A stretch of DNA of 64,000 nt, from assembly GCA_948470475.1 (NCBI GenBank), contig OX419336.1:34939415-35003414 (forward strand), given 5' to 3'. Shown piece by piece: positions 48,101-60,400 of the stretch. The translations under genes and the position numbers were made by a program. This stretch comes from Galaxea fascicularis (Eukaryota > Cnidaria > Anthozoa > Scleractinia > Euphylliidae). Every line of letters begins with the position of its first letter. Position 1 is the first letter of the stretch. The notes beneath the pieces were generated by a model. The model was given only the letters and a program-made list of their open reading frames with translations, had not been told where the DNA came from and made no database searches.

Positions 48101-51100
48101 TCTTTCTCATGTCTGCATGCACAGGTAGGCTAAGTGCTTACTTTATACTTAATCCATGTTGTGTTGAACTAGTCTGCAATCTGTATCATTTCCAAGCTTT
48201 AAAAGTAGTCCTCATTGCAATTGCCAGTCAGTGATCAACCATCAACAGTCCATAGTCAAACTTAAAGCCGCACAAATAGTATGTAATTCAATCTTTCTTT
48301 TTCTGTTTTCTAGCACTATTGCTAAATCCTCATCACACAAAAGCCAGGTATAGGCTGGTTCAGTGCTTGCAAGGTGAAGAAAAAATTGCTGAGGCCTTCA
48401 TAGAGGTGACAAGTTTACTGCAGAAAGATCCTAAGGTGAGCATTTGCATTGGATGTAATTGTGCACTTCACATGCCATACAGTATAAGAGATTAATATGA
48501 CAGCAGCTTTCTTGTATTCGTACAGTATATGACTATTTGACATGACTATATGTCTTTTCATCTTATGAATTTTTTTTATTTATTGTGTGGTTGGAGGAGA
48601 TTTAAATTAAAAAACCTGTTAGTGTACCCACCCCAGTTTTGATTTTCTGCATGGGAGCAGGGTTCCAAATATCCTATGAAGTACTAATTTAGAATTTCTG
48701 GAGGGGCAGGGGACCCGGGTTCAAATGAGAAACCCCTTTGTGAGAAATGAGAAATTAAGTGACTTTGTATTTTTTCAGGAACAACATGTTGTTTCTTTTC
48801 CTTATTTGTGTGCATGTAATTTTAGACAGCTCAATAATTATTGTTTTCTTTGAAATTGTACATTGTTGTATGCACTTGATGTCCTGGCCCTGGTTGTTCT
48901 ACATATCAACAGATAACTCAATCTTATCCAGCAGATTATTGAGCTGTTCTTCGCAGACAGTGGATATAACAGTATAATAGCAGATATCTACTGGATAAAA
49001 CTGCTGAAAAACAGACTTGGCTGTCAATTTGAATAATCAACCATTTATTTGAATAACTGAAACAAGATAACTGGAAGAACCCACAGCTGGATGGAAAAAT
49101 TGCAAAATGAAATCTCTAACAAATTATTGATTGATTTTACAACTTGTATTTTAATTTCTAGGAGATTAATGCGCTTTGTTTAGGCTTTTTTGGAGACTGA
49201 ACATCAATAATCAGGACCTTGTACTTTTCTTCAAAGATATATTTAATTGACAAAATTAAGCATTATTTATTGATTGCTAGCCAAATATCATCAATAAATT
49301 GTCTTCAACTTTGGTTTGTCACTGAATGTTATGTGGTCAAATGCTTTGTCATTGTTTTGCTTGTGATTCGATGCAGACAGCTACCAGGGAAACATGCAAG
49401 GCTTTGAATGAATTTTTTTGTGTAAATGAAATTGACTTCAGTTGATTTTTTTATCATTTTCTAATGGTTTATCAGATAAAAGAGGCATGGTAGTAAGAGA
49501 AATATACTACCATAAAACTTAAGGAAGAAGTTGCTAAGTATGTCAGTTCTAAAAAAAAATTGAATTTCAACCCAAGAAACCATGATCTTTTGTTGTCAGT
49601 GTTCATTTCCAACATGTGGATCAGCTCTTTGCAGGATAACTATCCAGTGGATAACCATTTTTTGCGGTAAATGGGCCCTGGTCCAGTGAATAAATTTATC
49701 TGCTCTTTGAACAAGTGCAGCCCTATTATATATCAGTTAGTTTTTGCCTCTCAACAATATATTATTATAGTCTGAAAAACTAAAAAGAGGTATTATTTTT
49801 TCTCCTGAAATAGAACTCAGCTGTTGCTCAGCTTGAGAAAACATTGAGAAAGGAAGTTGAGGTAAACATTAAATGAATGAAGCGGGTTAAAGAAATGGTG
49901 GTACTGTATCTGTTAGTGAGTGGTGCATAAAAACGTAGTTTTATCAATGAGTTTATAATGTCAGTTGGCTGCCATAAAGGGATTAAAAAAGCAGATATAT
50001 TTTCAGTGTTAGCCATTCACTTAGGCTCGATTACCAGCCGCTGCTTCAGGAAATGAGCCTGCGCTCATCCCCCGAAGAGACTCTTCTCGGGGGAGAATAC
50101 TCCCGACCCGAGTGAGCAGCGGAAATCGAACCTACCATTCACTCAGTTAAAAAAAAAACCAACCAACCATTAGGTGCCAATTGGCACATAATGCCATAAT
50201 TGTGGATTTTTGGTTAATTGTTAGATGCATGTTCAGTTTCATTGAATCATAATTTGCACCATGTTGTCTTTGAAGCTGGTTTTATTTGCAAAGTGAGCAA
50301 GGTATTTACAAGAAAAAGTTAAAATCTGATTGAACAGATTGAGACATTTAGCTAAGACTGCTACACCTAGCTGTAAAATCAATGATTTGTGTATGAGCAA
50401 GCAAAGCACTACAGGAGAGCCTTAAAGAGTGGTACATTGAATATTTTTTCGTGGGCCACTAATGCTGTGGCCAGTGGCCACTGCACTTGCATGCTTTCGC
50501 TTTTGTCATCTCTTGAACAAAAACTGATTGAAATAAAATAAAGATGGAGTTATATTTTCACTAAGCCTCACACTTGTATAGAAAAACATGGGTATTTCAA
50601 TTCATACATGTAATAAATAAAATGATGCCATTTTTTGTGCCCAAAATAATTATGATCTGTGATATCTGTCAGGGTTGCACCCTACCTGATAAGTTTCAGT
50701 GCAATTTAAAAAGATGCACATTTGGAGATTTCAGTTTCATTTTGTGCTGTTGTGTGTCAGCTATGTTGTATGATCTTAGCATTAATTGGAACAAATATAA
50801 TTGTAATATTTTGTTATTTATCTGTCAATACAGGATGCCAAGCAAAAGGCAATGGAAAGGAAATCACAAGGGGAAGCTTGCTTTCAAAAGTCAGACTATA
50901 ACACAGCTATCAAAAAGTATTCAGAGGGAATATTAATGCTTCCAAAGCTGGACTTGTATGCAAGGGAAATGAAACAGTTTTACTGCCAACGAGCTGAGTG
51001 TCACCTAAAAAATGTAAATACTTCATTTTTAATCTGTTTCAGTTAAACTATGTATGCCAAGGGGGGTACTCCGGATTTCAAGTAATGGGGATGATCAAAT

Positions 51101-51407
51101 GATTTTTTGGGGTATGAAATTTTCAATTCTGGGATGTTTTGGGTTGGAGAATTTAGCAAGTATTTTTTGTGTGGCTTGATTGAAGTAGGGATTTTTTTGC
51201 AGTATTCAAAATAATCTGAATATTTGGGTAGTGCCAGTGCATCCAGGCTGGGTTTTGATTTTTGTACCCATTTGATCTTCCCTGTCACTTTAAATCTGGA
51301 GCCCCCCCCCCCCCCCCCCCCCTCCTGGGTATGTATGAAAGGTTTTGAGTTTCATGATGGATGCATTTGCATTGCCATGGCAATGATGATGATGTTGATG
51401 TTGATGG

Positions 51408-51438
<31 letters not shown>

Positions 51439-54400
51439 GATGATGGTGATGATGATGATGGTGATGATGATGATGATGTTGATGTTGGTGATGGTAATGT
51501 TTTGATGGGATTATTTTCCAGAAGTTTCATACTATATTGAAATATCGCTTATTACATATCTGGAGCAATGCTAAATAAAAGTTAGATTACCTGTCATGAA
51601 TTGCTGTCCTTTTGCCTCAGAAGTGATGTTTTAAGAGATTTTTAAGGGTTTTGAGGACGCCATTGACTGTGCCTCAATTGTGCAGGCTCCCCGTGAAGTC
51701 AGCAACCGCCGACCGGTTGGCTCAGAGGTAGAGCACCGGACTGCTGTGCGGGAGGTCGGGGGTTCAAGCCGGACCAACACTCAGGGTCTTTAAATAACTG
51801 AGGAGAAAATGTTACCTTTGTAATGACATCTGCAAATGGTTAGACTTTCTAGTCTTCTCGGATAAGGACGATATAACCGGAGGTCCCGTCTTACAGTACT
51901 GGTGTGGGATGTTAAAAAACTCACACACTGATCGGAAAGAGTAGGGAACGTAGTCCCCGGTGTGATGGTCTATAACTTATTCTGTTCTGGGGGCACCTGT
52001 GTCGATCCTACTATTCATTCAAGTAAGATTGTAAACTGCGTGGCTGCAATTTGCGCCTAGAAGCAGTCTGGCAAAGTCCCCCAAAAAGTGTTGTAAAACG
52101 CTTTGAACCCTTTGGATAAAAGCGCTATATGAATCCTCATCATTATCATTATTGTTATCAGCATTATTAAGAGTAGGTTACATTGTGGGTTTAGGTTTAG
52201 ATTAGATTAGTTTAGGTTTACTTATTTCGATAGGTTACACAACTCAAGTCCCAGCCCCCCTTTTTTGGCAGTCTGAAATAAAATCAAATTTTAGTCTGAA
52301 ATTGTTTGCCCTTCAAAAAAAAAAACATCCCAGGAACATTTAAACACTTCAAACACATCAAAATTTTAAGTTACCATAATAAACCGTATTTTTTTTTGTA
52401 TATTTTGAAAATACATGAATGGGTGTTTGTTCCTTCCTTATTCATATTTAGAACAATCTGGAAACTGCCTTGAGAGACTGCGATGAAGGTAAAAATTTAA
52501 ATAATGTCCTTGCATTTTGATGCTGGTTGCTGATGTGCCATTTTTTCTTGCATATGCTGGTTGATAATACTAACGTGAATGGAGAATGTGTTAAAGCTAG
52601 ATTTTTCGAGGTATATTCAGGGTTTTCAAAAAGTGACGGTGACTGGCGATGTCGCCAGGTACTTCAGCCAGTAAAAGGAAAAATATAAGGGAAGCATGGC
52701 GCATGTTGTTACCTCCTGAGTGTCGTCTTCTTTCCCAGATTCTCCTTCTACTTAAAATCTTGACAACCCTCTATATTGTTAGGACGTTGTTGGAAGCGGC
52801 AACTTGTCTGTTGTAATTGGAGAGGTACCAAGACTCTGCAACTGTTACATTTTGTATTTACTTCTTCAACCACGCTTTAACATTCTCTGTTCTCTGATCT
52901 CTAATGGAATACTAAGAACCAAACTGAAGATTGAAGAGTAAAGACTGAAGTGTACTGAACTGAACTGAATTGAAGAACTCTACTCAAGCTTGTTCGTTCA
53001 GAATTAAATACTAAATCTGTAGCCTTGTTTGGGTTTATGGACCTTGGGAATACGGAGGATTCCAGACATTGCTTATTCCCAAATGGCTAAACATACCAAC
53101 GCGACCACTCGAACGATCCAATATTAATTTTTTGGAAGAGTTCCTCATGGACGATTTACCGTAGCAACAGCTTATTCTAGGACCAGAAAATGAAGCAGCA
53201 GCATTGAACGGATGGTAAAGATGAAGGCTTCAGCAAATTAAAGAAATCAAAAGATCCATTGCATTATTTACCATTCGTGAACTTGTGAGGCAACAAGTGT
53301 GGCTACGAATGTCTGCTGTTTACGTTTGAAATCCGTCTAGCATTGACGAAATTTGTGTAGCTTTGAAATATCTCCTATTTAATCATGATTATCAATGAAC
53401 TTCTAGATGAATTCTATGACGGAATTAAGTGACATTGAAAACCTACCTTGATGGTTCGCCGTGTTTGGTGGACTTTTCATGAGAAAACCGCTTGCCCAAC
53501 GTACTTTTTTTTTCGAATCCGTTCCCCAAGGAAACGCACGGATCATGAATCCTAAAAATCCGGATTTAGATTGTATCTAATGATTCCACTCGGAGTATGG
53601 ATTCTTCAGATTCATGATCCATTTTTGGATTTTAGTAAAGAAACGCAAAATCCGTTGTTAGATCTAAGAATTCGGATTTGGATTTTCCCAAAGAAACGAA
53701 CCCTAAGTGCGTGATTTATCCTTTGTTTTTCAACGCATGTTGATTTTTTTTTTCTCGTGTTGGGAATTTGATGATTGCTTGACAACACAAAGTTTTCCCA
53801 ATGAATCTCGCGCTAAAATCACTCACTCATGATAGAAATTCGTTCAAAAAACAGATATGTTTCTCTCACAATGTCCCAAGTTTGATTACAACACATTTTC
53901 GATTTTCTTGAACAAAAAACAAACAAATTGTGCATTGCTTTTGTTAGATTGGTCACAGTTAACTAATGATGACAGATTCGATGCAGGCCTCTCCTTTTCC
54001 AGTCAACTGAACAATCAACTTTAAACATGTTAAAACGGTTTTGCTAATAGAAAGATTATGTAAACACACTCGTACCACACGAATTTGAATACAGGAATTT
54101 TATATTAGTTGTAAGTGTACATAACTTAGGTATGCGTACGATTTTATTAACAGTTTAATTTTTTTTATTAAAAAATGTTATTATTATCATGCTGGTAGTT
54201 TGAAAACGTTTTATGTATTCATTTAACTGTTAACTATATCTATATTTTATTTATTGTGATTACAATTATTATCCTTTAGCACCTGCCTAGATTAGCTTTT
54301 TGCTGTTTGCATTTAGTAGTATAAAAAAAGTAGTAAGGAATTTGTTACAAATAAAGGTTGTTTTAATTTTGTTTGACAGCCGATCGTCTGGTTGCTGAGG

Positions 54401-57400
54401 ATGTAAATGTGCTTGTGCTGTACACGAAAATGCAGATCCTTGAGAGGATGAATAGATGCAAAGAGTGCTTTGCCATTTGCAACAAGCTAGTTGAAAGGAA
54501 CTTCAAGGTATTGTGTAGTAAGCTGGTATACTTCAAGTTATGAAACACTATGAACTTTGAACTTGCAATTCTTAAGGGTACATTTTTAAGTTTTTGTAAG
54601 CAAGTGACATTCAATCTATTGTTTTGGTTAAAACATGTATGGCTTTTGGTAACCTTGGTTTAATTTGTTATTAAAAATTTCATCATTGAAGGGTAATTAT
54701 TGTTTTGTTGTTGTATTGACTAACAGGTCACAGAAGCCAAGGAAACCATAAAGCGATTATTGCCCAAGGTATGGTGGATTGTGTTGCTTCTGAAAGCAGG
54801 AGGGATCCATAGCCTTATTCAAATTATTCACAGCCATGCTATCCTCTCAAAAGTATGCAGAACTGTTTAACTGCCTAGTTGATACTGTGGAAAACAAACT
54901 AGGACCAGGAAAACTTGTCATCTGTAATACGTATAATACCTCCCACCAACCCGAAGTAAAAAGAAAAATGAACAACTTTATGTTGGCTTTAATAGTAATG
55001 TATAGTGTATATTAAAGGGAAACCCGTTCCATTACTGTCCGTGTATTTAGAAACGTTTTATTGTGTATTTTGTACCTCTGCGTAATTAAGATTATGAGAG
55101 AGGATGAACAGTCTAAGAAGCCGGAGGAACCAGAGTTGTCTCAAGGTGCAGAGGCCACACCAGTTAAGGTATGAGGACATTTTTTCATCGTCCCTTCTGG
55201 GGAGCCAAAAAAAAAACCTCGTCTTTTTTTAAGCGGAAAGTAGCTGTCATTTTTGAGTTGTAGGTGTGGGGCAGATTTTGCTACTTGGATTCGTTATTCC
55301 TTCGCTCGTTCGCTTCCTGTTAAACATTTTATTAATCCGTTTGGCATATACTCCGCATTGGCGTGAAGCCGCCGTCTTACTCAATGATCTTCACTGGGTA
55401 AGACGGCGGCTACAAACGCATGACAAGTACGTCACGCCTTGTGAAGTCACTTGGTTGGGATGTAGTAATGTTAGGGACACTGGAAGAGGGTCTTCAAATC
55501 CCAGAATTTTTACCCAGGGACTACTGGGTACTAGATTCTTCTGTTAGTTTTTAGATCAACATTCCTGCTTTTAGCTTTTTATTAAGTATTTTATAGGTTT
55601 ATATTTCATATTTTAAATTAATAACTGCTAACATTTTTGTTAGTTTTTCTCAATTGTTTTACATGTATATATTTTACTGTGACGGAGTTAACATGCACGA
55701 CCCCACAAACTTGTAAGCTTTAGATCTTATCATGTTTAGATAAAGGTCTTTTCTTCATGTTTATGATTATGTTTATGTTTTACCTTGATGTAGTGAAAAG
55801 CCGTAGATAGCCTTGTGTTGTTTGTGGTGGTTATGGAGATTAACATGACGAGCGTCTGGCTTGGATGCAACCTTGTCATTCTTCTGAACATCGCGAAGGT
55901 GTTCGCGGAATCGGTCTCCTTGTTGTATTCGTGTCTCGCCAATGTGTAATTTTTAATTTGCACTGATGTCCTTGTGCCATATATTATGCGTAAATCGTTA
56001 TCTTGCCATTACTCGATGATGGGCAACATATCCTTTTGCACTGGAAAATGTTGTGTAACATTTTCCAGTGCAAATGGCTATGGAAGTTAATTTTGGTGTT
56101 GACGAATTTCAGTGATTTATGCAAGACATTGTGCACGCAGTAGTCCATGAGTTACAATCAAAGACATCCAAGCATTCCCGTCGTTAACGGACTAAATTGA
56201 TTCCGTTCGTGGATTTAATGACCCGTTCATGAAATAAATAATCCAATATTCAAATTGAGCCTCGATTCAATATTCGAATGTTGACTGGATTAATGAAAAC
56301 ATGCCTTACCAAATGGACGACAAATCAAAGCATGGACGACTCCCCCGATCGATATTTGCCGTTTCTTTTGTGAATATTTACGAAAGGACCAGATTGATCT
56401 TACTTGTCTGTAATGGTCGACAATTTTGTTGAACCCTCGCACTGTTACCTTTAAATCCTTGATATATCATTTGCATTGAAACCCTGATTGTTTAACTCTA
56501 TAATTTCTTCTCGAAAAGCGCCAGACGGAGCCTTCCCTGTCTCGTAAATACGTTTCAAACTATCTCGTCTGTCCGCCATCTTTTCCTTAACTGAGGAAGA
56601 GTTGGAACTTATTATGCTTATATGGCAAGGCTTTTGTTCATTAATCTAATCAACATTCGAATATTGAATCGAGGCCCAACGGTATCAATGTGCGTTATGA
56701 ATTCATTAACGACAGGAACGCTTGGCTGTCTTTGACTATAAAATTATGGAAAAAATCATTTATGAACTGAATGCCTGTCACAGCACAAGGCTGCAAATAA
56801 CAGTCGGTCATCGGACAATTGTGCCGGTAAATTTGACGTTTTGATCGGCGAAACATTAGTCTGGTCTGTCATTCTGACCGGGCACTTTTGATCCAAATTA
56901 ACCTCTTATTACGAATTCTTAATTTTGCTCTTTCACTTAGAATTTTTTTTCCCTGTCAGGTCAAGTCTGGTCTCTGACCTGACAAATGACCTACTTATGA
57001 AAATAAATTATTTGCAGCCTTGCAGCAGACTCAGTTCAGTGGCCCCACCCTTTCAAAAATTCATTTTCCGAGTTCAGTGGTTCATAGCCACCTTGACTTA
57101 ATTATAATCGACTCTCTCTTTAGAGACTAGACTTTGGATTAGAACATTTGATCCTTAGACATGTTGATTAGTTAGAAGAGAGAACTAGATATACTGTATA
57201 ACGGAAAGTAAATAGGCGATTTGGTAGTGATCGTTGATGAGTGGAGGTGGCTGCTGTAGTCCCGGCATAGTAAATCGAACGTTCGAAAATCGAACTCAAT
57301 CGAACTCAATCCGTGGATTGAGTTCGATTGAGTTCGGCAATCGAACGAAATCGAACACCACACTTTCAGTGAGTTCGATTTCCGAACAAATCGAATTCAA

Positions 57401-60400
57401 TCGAACAAATCGAACTCAATCCGTCTGATTGTGTTCGATTGAGTTCGGAAACCGAACTCGATCGAACACAATTAAATGGATTTCGTTCGATTGGCTCTGG
57501 TGAATCTATACAAAGCAAGCGCAAAGCAAGCCCGTCAAAGCAAGTTTTTCTTGCGCTTTTTTTACTATTTATTCAATAACACAAACCCCATTTATAAACT
57601 GTCCACGGCAGTTAAAGCCTGGTTTCCATATGATCGTCCGGATCGTCCCAGTCGTCTCAAAAAATGTTCAGACGATCGGGACGATCATATGGAAACGCTA
57701 CTCAGACGATCGCAAACGACCCGGACGACTGAGACGACCTCGATCGCTTGGATAGAATTGAGTTCTATCCGGACGATCGGGACGATCGTGTAAATTTTGA
57801 AGCGATCATATGGAAACGCTCTCAGACGACTGGGACGATTGGGACGATCCGGACGATCATACAGAACAGAACAAAACAAAGCTATCATTATTCCCGCGGG
57901 TGTATTTCGAAACTGTCGTACCCTTCCCTTTTTTTAGCTAACTTACAATAGCAGCAAGACAACTCGAAGGATTACTTTTATGCAAAAATACAAGCATACT
58001 AACCGCGAAACAGGCTACGGCATAAAGTAGATGGATGATTATGAAAAATATCTTACTAACGACACTCGGGGTTGAAGTAACTCGAGCTTCTAAGATCTGG
58101 TAATGGATTTTCAACGTCTGTTTTACATAAATCACGGGTTCGAAAATCGAACGTTCGATTGGGTTCGATTGATTTTTTTTCTTTTCGGTGAGTTCGATTT
58201 CGTTCGATTGCCGAACTCAATCGAACTCAATCCACCGATTGAGTTCGATTGAGTTCGATTGAGTTCGATTGAAATTTAGTTCGATTGGGTTCGATTTACT
58301 ATGCCGGGTGTAGTGACGGTGTACTTTTATAATTTTGTACTTTCAATTTATTTGTATGGGGAAAAGGTAGAAAACTGCCGATTTAATTCTTTTCGTCGCA
58401 GAAGAGTAAGAAGAAAAAGAAGGGAAATAAAAAGAAGAAAGCGAAGGAAGCAAACAAAGGTATCGGGACTAGATTAGTGAGCAAGAGTTACCTCTTTGAA
58501 TTGCAGTCGTAACATCATTTGCTGTCTTTGACTGTCAAGAGGCTGATAATTATAATTATAGTGATAATGATAATGATAACGATAGTTAAAGATGTTAATG
58601 TTACTGGCAAAACACTTAGCATAAAGTTAAAAGGAGACTGTTCGCATCCGTTTGTCGACCGGTTTCTTGGAATGTAGTTTAAGTCGATCGTAATTCTATT
58701 TTGTTGACATTCTACTTGTTTGTTGTAATTTGCTCCATACCTTGGAAGCAAACACGAAAGAGCAGTTTCATTATAAACTAGAACTGTTTAGGTTTTATCA
58801 AATCATCTTGAAGTCCGTAACCTGGTTTGAATTTTTAAGCGGAATTTAGCCCGTGTCTTGGAGGTGAACACCATTTGCAGGTCGTGAGCTCAGAAGGGAT
58901 TTCCTGTTTTAAGCCAATTCAGTGTTTATTTTACCTTGACAGTTTCTATGATCTCAGATAATTTAGAAGAAAACCGAACTTCACCTACAGCCGATGACAG
59001 TTTAACCACAGTACACAGGTAAACCCTTGCCATTCGTCAATAAGATGATTAATAACTGAAATAACATTTCAATCTTTGGCGTTTGGTTATTTGATGTATA
59101 TATGTAAATTTAGAGGGTATTGCCCTGAATAGGGTCCAGGTAACATCAAGCTGACCTACCCAAACTTGGTTGCAGGAGCGAAAGGTCTTCCTGTACTGAG
59201 ATAATTGTTCAATTAGATCATGGGTAGGAGTAACATTATCGAGAATAGTGGAAGTGTGTTATCTAGATAGTAAGGCGAAATCTTTAAAAGCCAAGCGCTT
59301 TGTTTTTTGGCAGTATTCCCGTAACTCGAGCATATCTTGTTTGCTGAATGCCCTTTTCCCTCCTGAGGGGATACGTACTTTGAGACGTCTACACCGCTAA
59401 GATTCTGGAAGGCCTAAAACAAAACGTTAATCCAAAGCATTCGGCATAGAAGATACACTTGAGTTACGGAAATGATGCCGAAAAACAAAGCGGCCGGCTC
59501 TTCGCTCTACCTTCAAATTTGTTTCTGGAAAGGGGTACGAACCTTGTAAGGTAACTACATTTGCTTATAAGACAACAAAGTAATTGTTAATTCTAGAAGC
59601 TTGGTAGGAAGACTAAATCCTAGTTTGTTCACATAAAGTATCAGCTGGATACTAGAGTTTTTGCGTTGTTTCGTGTTTATCAAAAACATACCAAAGACAG
59701 TAGATGTTCTCCAAAAATTGTGTTTTTCTGCCGTGAGTACAATTATTAACCAAGGTACATGCATTTAACAGCAACACCACTCCGTCACTAGTAGATGAAG
59801 GAGATGGCGAGGAAGAAGAGGGAACAGTCTGCAATGTGGCTTCAGAGACGTGTTTTAGTGGTGCTGGGTCGGCACAACAGAGCGAGAACGAATTGTTTAC
59901 TTTGAGAGAGGACGTTGGGCTTTTAGACAAAGAAGCATTAGTTAACACTGGAGATGATGCTCAGGAGACAGAAAACGTTTCCTTTCTTTCAAAACCTAAG
60001 GTATTTAACCGTAGTTTGTGTTTATTTAAAGGTGAAACTGTGAAGCTTGCGGGGAATGCCCTATAGAAATGGCTTGTCACTCAAATTGATTGGCTACCCG
60101 AGTGGGCAAGACGGACCTATCTTATCTGCTTGGGATTACTAGTACCCCGTTCGCTTCTCGTCATAAGTAAGTCATGCTGCAAACATTGGAACCTTTTTCA
60201 TTTTGTTTCTAGACTGCTAAAACGTGTAAAACCGCTCTTGATACTTCTACTAAAAAAAAAGAAAAGAGAAGAAAAGAAAAGAAAACGAGCGTAAAATCTC
60301 TCACTTTCTCACAACCCCGTCGCATTTTTCTTGACACGTGTATCCTAAATAAGAAATCTTGAACGTATTAAAATGATTATTCTACATCAATAGACGTTTT

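Noticed and set aside
51707..51780. Functional tRNA gene
   Set aside because: The A and B boxes are tRNA-like, but the sequence continues into a SINE body and microsatellite tail, and the acceptor stem does not close.
57172..57951. Several 63-105 residue frames with NRTQSNSIRG-type repeats
   Set aside because: They come from the repeated TTCGATT words of a transposon, not from a gene.
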